Positions 37,342 through 46,504 of a stretch of 64,000 bases of DNA are shown piece after piece (positions within the stretch are counted from its first letter, which is position 1; the number at the start of each line of letters is the position of its first letter). The DNA is taken from NCBI RefSeq assembly GCF_000601455.1, contig NZ_AZQP01000006.1, forward strand, positions 21,481 to 85,480, written 5' to 3'. This DNA is from Fervidicella metallireducens AeB (lineage in GTDB: Bacteria > Bacillota > Clostridia > Clostridiales > Caloramatoraceae). Made by a program: the position numbers and the translations under genes. A model generated the notes under the pieces. The model was not told the DNA's origin and did no database searches. It worked only from the letters and a program-made list of their open reading frames with translations.

Positions 37342-37352
37342 GAGAGGTGCAT

Positions 37353-37583
37353 ATGATGCAAGAATTAGTTTCAGCTATTGCTAAAGCATTAGTTGACAAT
37401 CCAGAAGCTGTTCAGGTTAAAGAAATATCCGGAGAGCAGTCAGTGATCATTGAACTGAAGGTAGCTCCAGAGGATATGGGTAAAGTAATTGGTAGACAAG
37501 GCAGAATTGCTAAAGCAATAAGAACAGTTGTTAAGGCGGCTGCTACAAAGGAGAATAAAAGAGTAGTAGTTGAGATAATATAA
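37353..37583 (+). CDS. khpA: KH-domain RNA-binding protein KhpA
   Basis: A 76-residue single KH domain (YlqC family). The RNA-binding loop is in [20 protein letters not shown] with the GXXG motif GRQG. KhpA works with KhpB/EloR in control of cell elongation in streptococci; the role here is inferred. GAGAGG precedes the ATG at 37353, with a second ATG at 37356. A strong terminator follows, splitting the ribosomal operon. Confidence 0.94.
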   Translation: MMQELVSAIAKALVDNPEAVQVKEISGEQSVIIELKVAPEDMGKVIGRQGRIAKAIRTVVKAAATKENKRVVVEII

Positions 37584-37611
37584 AAAGAGTTAGGATTTCC
37601 TAACTCTTTTT
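37582..37611 (+). terminator. Intrinsic terminator after khpA
   Basis: AAAAAGAGTTAGG at 37582-37594, loop ATTT, CCTAACTCTTTTT at 37599-37611. A perfect 13-base stem with a T-rich end. Confidence 0.9.
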
Positions 37612-37631
37612 AAACATAGAGGGTGAGAAAA

Positions 37632-38138
37632 ATGATTAATTTTTTAAAAGTTGGTCAAATTATAAATACTCATGGAATCAGAGGAGAAGTTAAAGTTTAT
37701 CCATTGACAGATGATGTAAAGCGCTTTAGTTCACTTAAAAAAGTGTTTATTAAAAAAGATGAAGAATATATACCTATAGAAGTTCAGGGAGTAAAATATA
37801 TAAAGAATTTAGTTATATTAAAACTTTCAGGCATAGAAGATATGAATGAAGCTATGAGATATAAAAATGTTTTTTTATATGTAGATAGAGAAAATGCAGT
37901 AGAACTTTCTGAGGATACTTATTTTATTGCTGATCTAATCGGAATTGAAGTTATTGAAGAAGATGGCAGAAAATTAGGCAATATTGTTTCAGTTTTTTCT
38001 ACTGGTAGTAACGATGTTTATGAAATAAAGCAAGAGAACGGTAAAACATTTTTAATTCCTGCTATAAAAGAAGTCGTTAAAAATGTAGATATAGAAAACA
38101 AAAAAATGATAGTTAAATTATTAGAGGGATTATTATGA
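37632..38138 (+). CDS. rimM: Ribosome maturation factor RimM
   Basis: Assists 30S head assembly by binding S19. The 168-residue protein begins [26 protein letters not shown], the family signature region, and its C-terminal PRC barrel includes [21 protein letters not shown]. The ATG at 37632 follows GAGGGTGAGAAAA. It overlaps trmD by ATGA. Confidence 0.96.
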   Translation: MINFLKVGQIINTHGIRGEVKVYPLTDDVKRFSSLKKVFIKKDEEYIPIEVQGVKYIKNLVILKLSGIEDMNEAMRYKNVFLYVDRENAVELSEDTYFIADLIGIEVIEEDGRKLGNIVSVFSTGSNDVYEIKQENGKTFLIPAIKEVVKNVDIENKKMIVKLLEGLL

Positions 38139-38881
38139 AGTTTGATGTATTAACTTTATTTCCTGAGATGTTTCAGGTGTTTGAGCACAGTATCATAAAA
38201 CGTGCAAAAGATAAGGGGATACTCAATATAAATCCAATTAACATAAGGGATTATTCTGGTAATAAACATAAAAAAGTTGATGATTATCCTTATGGCGGAG
38301 GTCCAGGTATGGTAATGCAAGCTGAGCCTATATACAACGTTGTTGAAGCATTACAAAATCAGTACGGGTATAAGCCATTTACGATATTAATGACTCCCAG
38401 AGGAAGGAAATATAACCAGAATATTGCTAGAGAATTGAGTAGTAAAGAACATGTACTGTTAATTTGTGGACATTATGAAGGCATTGATGAAAGGATAATG
38501 CCGCTAGTTGATGATGAAATATCTCTTGGAGATTTTGTACTTACAGGAGGAGAAATTGCTGCAATGGCAGTAATAGATTCTGTTTCAAGATTAGTACCAG
38601 GTGTATTGTCATGTAACGAGAGTTACGAAGATGAGTCATTTTATAACAGTTTACTTGAATATCCTCAATATACGAGACCAGAGGTATATAAAGGAATGAA
38701 AGTGCCTGAGGTGCTTTTATCAGGTCACCATAAGCTGATTAATGAGTGGAGAAAGTATCAATCTTTAAAAATAACTTATGAAAAAAGACCTGATTTAATA
38801 AACAAAACTAAATTGTCAAAAGAAGAGCTTAAAATTTTAGATAAAATAAAAAAAGATTTAGATGTAAATGTTGATAAATAG
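38135..38881 (+). CDS. trmD: tRNA (guanine-37-N1)-methyltransferase
   Basis: SPOUT-class enzyme that makes m1G37 and prevents frameshifting. The 248-residue protein begins [20 protein letters not shown], has [14 protein letters not shown] near 49, [12 protein letters not shown] near 110 and the knot [19 protein letters not shown] near 130. Its 3' end contains the -35 of the rplS promoter. It overlaps rimM by four bases. Confidence 0.97.
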   Translation: MKFDVLTLFPEMFQVFEHSIIKRAKDKGILNINPINIRDYSGNKHKKVDDYPYGGGPGMVMQAEPIYNVVEALQNQYGYKPFTILMTPRGRKYNQNIARELSSKEHVLLICGHYEGIDERIMPLVDDEISLGDFVLTGGEIAAMAVIDSVSRLVPGVLSCNESYEDESFYNSLLEYPQYTRPEVYKGMKVPEVLLSGHHKLINEWRKYQSLKITYEKRPDLINKTKLSKEELKILDKIKKDLDVNVDK

Positions 38882-38899
38882 AAAACAATATGATATAAT
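38871..38899 (+). promoter_or_regulatory. Sigma-A promoter for rplS
   Basis: TTGATA at 38871-38876 and TATAAT at 38894-38899 with a 17-base spacer. The -35 lies inside the last codons of trmD. The transcript would start near 38906 and carry the L19 leader. Confidence 0.8.
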
Positions 38900-38905
38900 T
38901 TTCAT

Positions 38906-38966
38906 TGTGTTATTACGGGCGGTCCTCTGCAAAATAAGCACGAACGTCTATGAAAGGAAGGAGGGA
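38906..38966 (+). ncRNA. Ribosomal protein L19 leader RNA
   Basis: The leader contains GGGCGGTCCTCTGC at 38919-38932 and GCACGAACGTCTATGAA (38938-38954), followed by AAGGAGG. These two blocks match the conserved core of the Firmicute L19 leader as known from Bacillus, in which excess L19 is thought to repress its own synthesis. It ends at the ribosome-binding site of rplS. Confidence 0.8.
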
Positions 38967-38971
38967 AAGGC

Positions 38972-39316
38972 ATGGATTTAATTAGAGCTATCGAAGCTGA
39001 ACAATTAAGAAGTGACCTTCCAGAGTTTAATGTAGGTGATACTGTAAAGGTACACGTTAAGGTAAAAGAAGGAAACAGAGAAAGAATTCAAGTTTTCGAA
39101 GGCATCGTTTTAAAAAGACAAAACGGTGGAATTAGAGAAACATTTACTGTAAGAAGAATTTCTTATGGTGTAGGTGTTGAAAGAACATTCCCAGTTAACT
39201 CACCAATGATTGATAAAATCGAGGTAGTTAGAAGAGGAAAGGTAAGAAGAGCTAAGCTTTACTATCTAAGAAAGAGAGTAGGTAAGGCTGCTAAAGTTAA
39301 GGAAATTATGTATTAA
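38972..39316 (+). CDS. rplS: 50S ribosomal protein L19
   Basis: A 114-residue protein at the 30S-50S interface. It has [20 protein letters not shown] near 13, [20 protein letters not shown] near 52 and [20 protein letters not shown] near 88. The start is the ATG at 38972 after GGAAGGAGGGAAAGGC. It has its own promoter and L19 leader, and a perfect terminator behind. Confidence 0.97.
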   Translation: MDLIRAIEAEQLRSDLPEFNVGDTVKVHVKVKEGNRERIQVFEGIVLKRQNGGIRETFTVRRISYGVGVERTFPVNSPMIDKIEVVRRGKVRRAKLYYLRKRVGKAAKVKEIMY

Positions 39317-39350
39317 TAAAATGGGACTGTATTCACAGTCCCATTTTATT
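39315..39350 (+). terminator. Intrinsic terminator after rplS
   Basis: AATAAAATGGGACTGT at 39315-39330, loop ATTC, ACAGTCCCATTTTATT at 39335-39350. A perfect 16-base stem. Confidence 0.92.
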
Positions 39351-39410
39351 ATAAACAGATTTATTATTGAATTTGAAATGGATAAAATAATTATATAAAA
39401 AATTAATACG

Positions 39411-39509
39411 AGGAGGGAAGTGTGCCTAACCCGGGCTGTAAAACAAAGTTTTACAATGTATATCAAATTGCGATATATGAGAAAGTAATATGGCTTTCAG
39501 GGGTGAATT
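39411..39509 (+). other. rbgA leader with strong ribosome-binding site and small hairpins
   Basis: AGGAGGG at 39411-39417 is followed by a GTG at 39422 that opens a 68-codon frame running out of frame into rbgA to 39628. Two small inverted repeats lie in between: TGTAAAAC / GTTTTACA at 39436-39454 and TATATC / GATATA near 39460-39478. I do not recognise the short frame. It may be a leader peptide, a structured leader, or chance. lepB, often found here in related genomes, is absent. Confidence 0.3.
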
Positions 39510-40376
39510 ATGGTTATACAATGGTATCCTGGACACATGGTAAAAACAAAGAGGCAAATACAAGAGAGTTTAAAACTAATAGATGTGATCATAGAGATTT
39601 TGGATTCAAGAATACCGGAGAGCAGTAAAAATCCTGATTTAGATAAGCTAATATCTGATAAACCTAAGGTAGTATTATTGAATAAATGCGATTTGGCGCA
39701 GGATTCAGTAACAAAGGAATGGATTAAATATTATAGGAGTAAAGGAATAACTGCTCTTGAAATCGATTCAATAACAGGAAAAAATATAAACAAAGTTTAT
39801 AATGCTGTGAAAGTCGCTACGAGTGAAAAATTCGAAAAAAAGGCTGCAAAAGGAATTGTAGGAAGGCCTGTGCGGGCTTTAGTTGCAGGTATACCTAATG
39901 TTGGTAAGTCATCATTTATAAATAAAATATCGTCTAAATCAAATGCTCAAACAGGGGATAAACCAGGGGTTACAAAAAACAAACAATGGATTAAAGTAAA
40001 TAAGGATTTTGAATTAATGGATACACCTGGAATCCTATGGCCAAAATTTGATGACGAGAAGGTTGCTTATCACTTGGCTTTCACTAGAGCAATTAAAGAT
40101 GAAATATTAGACCCTGAAGAACTTTCTGTAAAACTAATCGAAGAATTGATGAATAAAGATAAAGATATAATTATAAAGAGATATAATGTTGATGTATTAA
40201 AGGATGCCTATGAGACATTAAAAATGATAGGGAAAAAACGAGGTTGTATGGTATCTGGCGGTGGAATAGATACTCAAAGAGCTGCAATTTTGATTTTAGA
40301 TGATTTTAGATCTGGAAAATTGGGTAAAATTACATTAGAGTATCCAACTTCTGAATCAATAGTGGAGGAAAGTTAA
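39510..40376 (+). CDS. rbgA: Ribosome biogenesis GTPase RbgA (YlqF)
   Basis: GTPase needed for late 50S assembly. The circularly permuted motifs are in order: NKCD (G4) near residue 58, GIPNVGKSSFINKI (G1) near 127 and DTPG (G3) near 171. The N-terminus MVIQWYPGHMVKTKRQIQE is the family signature. The ATG at 39510 follows CAGGGGTGAATT; an in-frame stop just upstream fixes this start. The stop overlaps the rnhB start. Confidence 0.95.
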   Translation: MVIQWYPGHMVKTKRQIQESLKLIDVIIEILDSRIPESSKNPDLDKLISDKPKVVLLNKCDLAQDSVTKEWIKYYRSKGITALEIDSITGKNINKVYNAVKVATSEKFEKKAAKGIVGRPVRALVAGIPNVGKSSFINKISSKSNAQTGDKPGVTKNKQWIKVNKDFELMDTPGILWPKFDDEKVAYHLAFTRAIKDEILDPEELSVKLIEELMNKDKDIIIKRYNVDVLKDAYETLKMIGKKRGCMVSGGGIDTQRAAILILDDFRSGKLGKITLEYPTSESIVEES

Positions 40377-41140
40377 TGGAAAATTATACGGCAAAAGAAA
40401 TACAAGATTATCTTAGCAGATGTAATTATGAAGAGTTTATAAAGTTAAAAGAACAATTAAAGAATGAAACCAGAAAAAGTGTGTTAAATTTAATTGAAAA
40501 AACAGAAAAAAGACTCAATGACTCTAAAAAACAATACCAAGAATATGAAAAAAGAAGCTATTACGAAAAACAGCTTTTATCTAAGGGTATCCAATATATT
40601 GCTGGTGTTGATGAAGTTGGGAGAGGACCGTTAGCAGGTCCGGTTTATGCAGCCGCAGTAATTTTGAATCCTGATGTAGAAATACTTGGTATAAAGGATT
40701 CAAAAAAATTAACTCAACATCAAAGAGAGATTCTCTCTGATGAAATAAAAAAGAAGTGTTTTGCTTATTCAATTGGATACGCAACTCCAGATGAAATAGA
40801 TAGATTTAATATATTAAATGCAACAAAGTTAGCGATGAAAAGGGCTATATATGGCTTAACAGTATGTCCAGAACATTTATTAATAGATGCTTTAAAGCTC
40901 GATATATCAATTTCTCAAACATCAATTATAAAGGGAGATGATAAATCAAACTCTATTGGAGCAGCATCAATAGTTGCTAAAGTTGCAAGAGATAAGTTCA
41001 TGGATGAGATGTCTTATATGTATCCTGAATATCAATTTAATAAGAATAAAGGCTATGGTACAAAGGAGCATATTAATGCAATAAAAGAATATGGTATTTG
41101 TGAAATACATAGGAAGACTTTTTTAAAAAACATACTTTAG
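40376..41140 (+). CDS. rnhB: Ribonuclease HII
   Basis: Removes ribonucleotides and RNA primers from DNA. The 254-residue protein has the short N-terminal extension known from Bacillus RnhB, then the catalytic AGVDEVGRGPLAGPVYAAAV near 77, LLIDALKL near 163 and SIVAKVARDKFMDEM near 198. It is translated together with rbgA, overlapping at a single base. Confidence 0.96.
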   Translation: MENYTAKEIQDYLSRCNYEEFIKLKEQLKNETRKSVLNLIEKTEKRLNDSKKQYQEYEKRSYYEKQLLSKGIQYIAGVDEVGRGPLAGPVYAAAVILNPDVEILGIKDSKKLTQHQREILSDEIKKKCFAYSIGYATPDEIDRFNILNATKLAMKRAIYGLTVCPEHLLIDALKLDISISQTSIIKGDDKSNSIGAASIVAKVARDKFMDEMSYMYPEYQFNKNKGYGTKEHINAIKEYGICEIHRKTFLKNIL

Positions 41141-41174
41141 TTTAATTAATTATAAAAAATGGAAGGGTTTAATT

Positions 41175-41534
41175 ATGCTTAGCAGGAATGAAGTGGGTAA
41201 ATTTGGTGAAAAGCTGGCCTGTGATTTTCTAATTAAAAATGGTTATACGATACTAGAGAGAAATTTTAGAACAAGACATGGAGAAATTGATATAATTGCA
41301 AAAGATAGTGACTTTATAGCCTTTGTGGAAGTTAAAACAAGACGAAGTATAAAATTTGGTCATCCTCGTGAAGCTGTTGATTACTTTAAACAAACAAAAA
41401 TAAAAAATATTGCAATTGTTTACTTATCCAGAGCAAAATTAAAAAATTTAAACCTACGATTTGATGTTGTGGACATTATACTAGATAATGATGACAAAAC
41501 TAAATCAATTACAATTATAAAGAATGCCTTTTAG
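41175..41534 (+). CDS. UPF0102 family protein YraN
   Basis: A 119-residue nuclease-like protein of the restriction-endonuclease fold. It has GEKLACDFLIKNGYTILERNFR near 10 and the PD-(D/E)XK-type GEIDIIAKDSDFIAFVEVKTR near 37-57. The biochemical role is unknown. It follows rnhB, as in most Firmicutes, and starts after GGAAGGGTTTAATT. Confidence 0.92.
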   Translation: MLSRNEVGKFGEKLACDFLIKNGYTILERNFRTRHGEIDIIAKDSDFIAFVEVKTRRSIKFGHPREAVDYFKQTKIKNIAIVYLSRAKLKNLNLRFDVVDIILDNDDKTKSITIIKNAF

Positions 41535-41545
41535 TATAAGAACAT

Positions 41546-41587
41546 AAAAATCGCTGAATTACTTTAGTTAATCCAGCGATTTTTTTA
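41546..41587. terminator. Terminator between convergent yraN and comM
   Basis: AAAAATCGCTG at 41546-41556 pairs with CAGCGATTTTT at 41574-41584, followed by TT. A and T tracts on both sides suit both directions. Confidence 0.85.
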
Positions 41588-41605
41588 AAATAATGTTAAA
41601 AGTTT

Positions 41606-43135
41606 TTATTTCCAATATTTAATATCGAGACTTCTATACTGTATAGCTTCAGCTACATGTTCTTCCATTATGATGTCAGAGTTCTCCATATCAGCTATCG
41701 TTCTGGAGATTTTTAATATTTTACTGTATGCCCTGGTACTTAGTGCCATTGATTTAAAGGCACTTTCAAGTAAAAGATAGCCTTTTTCATCAAGACTACA
41801 GTATTTTTTTATATGTTTAGCTTTCATTTGTGCATTACATGTTATGCTTTCATTTTTAAAGCGTTCTGTTTGAATTTTCCTTGCTTTTTCTACTCTTTTT
41901 CTGATACTTTCAGAACTTTCTTCATTACTTTTACTGTGTATTTCATTAAACTGTATTGGTTCTATATTAAGATGTATATCTATTCTATCAAGAAGGGGAC
42001 CAGATATCTTGTTTAAGTAACTTCGAATCTGATTTTCTGAACATCTACATTCCTTTAGTTGATATCCGTAATATCCACAAGGACATGGATTCATACTGGC
42101 AACTAAAATAAATTTTGAAGGATATTTATATTTACCTTTTACTCTTGATATATAAACATGGCCATCCTCCATAGGTTGTCTTAATGATTCTAAAGTATCT
42201 CTTCTGTATTCAGGAATTTCATCCAAAAATAGAACTCCATTATGTGCTAATGATATTTCACCAGGCAATGGATTGCTGCCTCCTCCTATTATGGATGCAG
42301 TCGATGCATTACTATGTGGAGAGCGAAAAGGTGGTGAAAATACTACCATTGAATCATCTTTTAAAAGGCCAGAAACACTATAGATTTTTGTTACTTCAAT
42401 TGCCTGCTGATAATTCAAGAGGGGTAGTATAGTTGGAATTCTTTGAGCTATCATTGTTTTGCCACCACCAGGAGGACCAATCATTATTATATTATGACCA
42501 CCACTTGCGGCAACCTCAATTGCACGTTTTGCTAGCCGCTGCCCCTTAACTTCAGAAAAATCAATATCGTATGTTAAGCTATCTGGTATTTTAATTTCTT
42601 CATTCATTATTTTCTCAAGTATTAATTTATTGTTTAAAAATTCTATTAACTCTATTAATGTGTAAATAGGATATATTTCAATTCCGTCAATAAAATATAC
42701 TTCATTTTTATTTTGAGCAGGTATAAATATGCGCTTAAAATTTTTTTTCTTAGCTTCAATGACCATTGGTAAAACACCTTTTACGGGCCTTATTTCACCA
42801 TTTAGTGAAAGCTCGCCGACAAAAATTGAATCACGAATGTCCTGAAAATCAACATCACCGTTGCATATTAAAATTCCAATTGCTATTGCAAGATCAAGAT
42901 GTGGACCTTCTTTTTTAACATCAGCTGGAGCAAAGTTTACAACCAACTTATGTATCGGAAATTCAATACCAGAATTTTTTATAGCTGATCTTACCCTTTC
43001 TTTTGATTCCTTAACTACTACATCAGGAAGTCCCACCATGTTAAAAGCAGGTAGACCACTTTGCATATCAACTTCAACTTCAACTATATAACCATCAATA
43101 CCAATTAAAGATATGGTGTTAACTTTACAAAGCAT
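41606..43135 (-). CDS. comM: YifB/ComM family magnesium chelatase-like AAA ATPase
   Basis: A 509-residue AAA+ protein. The N-terminal Lon-like ChlI fold starts MLCKVNTISLIGIDGYIVEVEVDM-like and carries NMVGLPDVVVKESKERV. Walker A IGPPGGGKTMIAQR is near 216, and GEISLAHNGVLFLDEIPEYR (Walker B) near 290; cysteines in MNPCPCGYYG follow. ComM is a branch-migration helicase in natural transformation in Gram-negatives; the Firmicute role is not settled. The ATG at 43135 is preceded by GAGGAGTGATACT on the minus strand. It lies divergent from dprA. Confidence 0.9.
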   Translation of the reverse strand: MLCKVNTISLIGIDGYIVEVEVDMQSGLPAFNMVGLPDVVVKESKERVRSAIKNSGIEFPIHKLVVNFAPADVKKEGPHLDLAIAIGILICNGDVDFQDIRDSIFVGELSLNGEIRPVKGVLPMVIEAKKKNFKRIFIPAQNKNEVYFIDGIEIYPIYTLIELIEFLNNKLILEKIMNEEIKIPDSLTYDIDFSEVKGQRLAKRAIEVAASGGHNIIMIGPPGGGKTMIAQRIPTILPLLNYQQAIEVTKIYSVSGLLKDDSMVVFSPPFRSPHSNASTASIIGGGSNPLPGEISLAHNGVLFLDEIPEYRRDTLESLRQPMEDGHVYISRVKGKYKYPSKFILVASMNPCPCGYYGYQLKECRCSENQIRSYLNKISGPLLDRIDIHLNIEPIQFNEIHSKSNEESSESIRKRVEKARKIQTERFKNESITCNAQMKAKHIKKYCSLDEKGYLLLESAFKSMALSTRAYSKILKISRTIADMENSDIIMEEHVAEAIQYRSLDIKYWK

Positions 43136-43303
43136 AGTATCACTCCTCACAAATGATTATTACCATAATCAAAGAAAATAAACAAATATTTACTTATTTA
43201 TATCATAAATAATATTATCATAATTGATAAATAGTTGTATAAAATACAAACAATATGATAAAAATGTTTAAATAAAAATAATATTATTAAAAGGAGTTTT
43301 TTT

Positions 43304-44359
43304 ATGAAAGATTATATCATTAATATATGGTTTTATTCTTTGAAGTTAAACACCAAAGATAAGATAGAAATTTTATCTATGTTTTCACCTGTTGAATTTT
43401 ATAATTTTTGCTTTTCTGACTATATTAATTTGGGAATAAATATAATTATTGCTGAGAATATATAAAAATCTAAGGATTTATCTAAGTACGAATTAATATA
43501 TAAAAATCTTAAAAACAAAGAAATTGAGTTTATATTCTACAATGATGTGAACTATCCTGAAATTCTTAAAGAAATTGCAAATCCACCGATTGGATTTTTT
43601 AAGAAAGGTAATATACCTGATTTAAGTAATTCAATAGCAATAGTTGGTGCCAGAAAGGCTTCTGATTACGGAAAAACCACCGCTTATAATATTGCATACG
43701 AGCTAGCAAAGAGAGACATAACAATAATCAGTGGTATGGCACGAGGTATTGATACATCAGCTCATAAAGGTGCTATTGATGCGAATGGAAACACAATTGC
43801 TGTGTTAGGAAGTGGATTTGACAATATCTATCCAGCTGAAAACTATGGGTTATCTGAAACAATAAGTGAACATGGTTGTTTGATAACAGAATATTTACCA
43901 AATGTTAAGCCTTTATCATACAACTTCCCTGAAAGAAATAGAATAATAAGTGGTCTTGCTCAAAAAATTTTAGTTATAGAAGCTGGTGAGAGAAGTGGTT
44001 CTTTAATAACTGCAGGGTTTGCATTAGAGCAAGGTAAAGATGTGTTTGCAGTACCTGGAAATATTTTCAGCCCATATAGCAAAGGTACCAATAACTTAAT
44101 AAAAGATGGTGCTAAGCTAATATCAAACATAGAGGATATATTGGAGGAATATAATCTTAAAAAAGAAGATTATAAAATAAAAAACTTGGACGAGGTTGAA
44201 AAAGAGATAGTCAATATTTTAAAATCTGGAGCTGTATCGTTGGAATATTTGATTGAAAATATTAATTATGAAATGAAATTAACATTATCTACTTTGAGTA
44301 AATTGGAGTGCAAAAAAATAATAAAAAAAACATATGGTAATTACTATATTTTGTACTAA
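43304..44359 (+). pseudogene. dprA: DNA processing protein DprA with in-frame stop
   Basis: DprA loads RecA on incoming DNA in natural transformation. The frame opens at the ATG at 43304 (MKDYIINIWFYSLKLNTKD, after AAAAGGAGTTTTTTT). After 53 codons it meets TAA at 43463-43465, then continues in the same frame with KYELIYKNLKNKEIEFIFY and PEILKEIANPPIGFFKKG. The Rossmann core is intact: IVGARKASDYG, SGMARGIDTSAHKGA, GSGFDNIYPAEN and PERNRIISGLA. Without the stop the protein would be about 351 residues. A single base substitution explains it; error or true nonsense mutation cannot be told apart here. Confidence 0.88.
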
Positions 44360-44361
44360 AC

Positions 44362-44389
44362 TTGATTTTATTTCTATATTTGTTATAAT
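44362..44389 (+). promoter_or_regulatory. Sigma-A promoter for topA
   Basis: TTGATT at 44362-44367 and TATAAT at 44384-44389 with a 16-base spacer, about 43 bases before the topA start. Confidence 0.65.
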
Positions 44390-44431
44390 ACATTTATTGT
44401 AATCGATACAAATTTTGCCGGAGGTGTTAAA

Positions 44432-46500
44432 ATGGCTCAGTCCCTAGTTATAGTGGAATCACCAGCTAAAGCAAAAACAATTGGAAAATTTTTAGGAAAA
44501 AACTTTAAAGTTCAAGCATCAATGGGACATGTCAGGGATTTACCTAAGAGCCAAATCGGTGTTGACATAGAAAATAATTTTGAGCCCAAATATATAACTA
44601 TCAGAGGAAAAGGTCAACTAATTGCATCTTTGAAAAAAGAGGCAAAAAAAGCTGACAAGATTTATTTGGCAACTGACCCTGACAGAGAAGGAGAAGCAAT
44701 TTCATGGCACTTATCAAATATTCTTGGTTTAAGTGAAGAGGAAAAATGTAGAATAGAGTTTCATGAGATAACAAAACAAGCAATTAAGGAAGCAATAAAA
44801 AATAGTAGACCAATTAACAAAAGTTTAGTAGATGCTCAACAAGCAAGAAGAGTTTTGGATAGATTAGTTGGATATCAAATAAGCCTATATTATGGAAAAA
44901 GATAAAATGGGGACTCAGTGCTGGAAGAGTTCAGTCAGTAGCTGTAAGTTTGATATGTGATCGTGAAAAAGAGATAAAAGAATTTGTTGCCAAGGAATAT
45001 TGGTCTATAACTGCAAAACTATCAGCAGATAATAAAACTTTTGAAGCAAAATTTTTTGGTGATAAAAATGGCAAGATGGAATTAGAAAATAAAGAACAAG
45101 TTGAGCATGTGATAAGGAACATCGAAAATTCTGTTTTCAATGTTAGTAGCATAAAAAAACAGGAAAAAAGAAAAAATCCTTTACCACCTTTTACAACAAG
45201 TACTTTACAACAGGAAGCATACAAAAAGTTAAATTTTACAACAAAAAAGACAATGTCTATAGCTCAGCAACTATATGAGGGTATAGAAATTAAGAAACAT
45301 GGAAGTGTTGGTTTAATTACATACATGAGAACAGATTCTGTAAGAGTTTCTGAAGAAGCTCAAATCAATGCAAAGAATTTTATAAATAGTTTTTTTGGGG
45401 AAAAATATATTGCAAAATCACCAAGAAACTTTAAAACGAAGAAAAATATACAGGATGCTCATGAAGCAATTAGACCAACCTATGTAGAAATGAATCCTGA
45501 AGAAATTAAAGATTCATTAACAAATGATCAATACAAGCTATATAAACTGATTTGGTCTAGATTTTTGGCAAGTCAGATGTCTGAAGCTGTTTATGATACG
45601 ATTTCTGTAGATATCTTGTGTAAGGATTATTTGTTTAGAACAAGTGGAAGCACAATAAAATTCGAAGGCTTCCTTAAGGTGTATAGCATTGAAGAAGATG
45701 ATGACAATATTAAACTGCCGGAAATTCAACAAGGAGAAAATTTAAAATTAAAATCCATTGAACCTAAGCAACATTTTACACAACCACCTTCAAGATACAC
45801 AGAAGCTTCTTTGGTAAAGGCATTAGAAGAAAATGGAATCGGACGTCCAAGTACGTATGCTCCTATAATAACAACAATAATTGAACGTGGCTATGTTGAG
45901 AGAGAGAAGAAAAATCTAGTTGCTACAGAATTAGGTGAGATTGTAACTGATTTGTTAAAGGAATATTTTAATTCAATTGTGGATATCGAATTTACAGCTG
46001 AGATGGAAAGAAAATTAGATGAAATAGAGGAAGGAAAAGTTAATTGGAAAACAGTTATTGAAAACTTTTACGAACCGTTAAAAGAACTTATTAAAATTGC
46101 AGAAGATAACATAGGAAAAATTACTTTAGAAGAACAGGTTGAGGAAACTGATATTCTATGCGAAAAATGTGGAAGGAAAATGGTTATTAAAAAAGGTAAA
46201 TACGGTAAGTTTTTAGCTTGTCCTGGTTATCCTGACTGCAAAAATGCTAAACCTATGGTTGAGGAATTAGACGTTGATTGTCCAAATTGTAATGGCAAAA
46301 TTGTAGTTAGAAAATCAAAAAAAGGTAAAGTATTTTACGGATGCAATAATTATCCTGAATGTAATTTTGTAAGTTGGGATAAACCAACAAATGCTAAATG
46401 TCCTGAATGTGGAAGTTTGTTAGTAGAAAAAACGGTTAGAGGTAAAAAGCAATATAAATGTATTAATAAACAATGTAACTATAAGAAGATAGAAGGGTGA
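44432..46500 (+). CDS. topA: DNA topoisomerase I, frameshifted
   Basis: Relaxes negative supercoils. It begins [20 protein letters not shown] (Toprim domain) with [15 protein letters not shown] near 76. As written the frame stops at 44905 just after [15 protein letters not shown]. The other frame reads on with the conserved [20 protein letters not shown], the catalytic tyrosine in [29 protein letters not shown] and three C-terminal Cys4 zinc fingers, and ends at 46500. Restoring one C (AGCCTATATTATGG to AGCCCTATATTATGG, 44884-44885) gives [16 protein letters not shown] and a 689-residue protein. Probably a sequencing deletion. Confidence 0.94.
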
Positions 46501-46504
46501 TAAA

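Noticed and set aside
43151..43303. AT-rich palindromic stretch between comM and dprA as an origin or attachment site
   Set aside because: The repeats are explained by base composition; there are no DnaA boxes or direct repeats.
43547..44359. Separate shorter dprA starting at the GTG at 43547
   Set aside because: No ribosome-binding site is present, and the same frame continues upstream as normal DprA N-terminal sequence apart from one stop.
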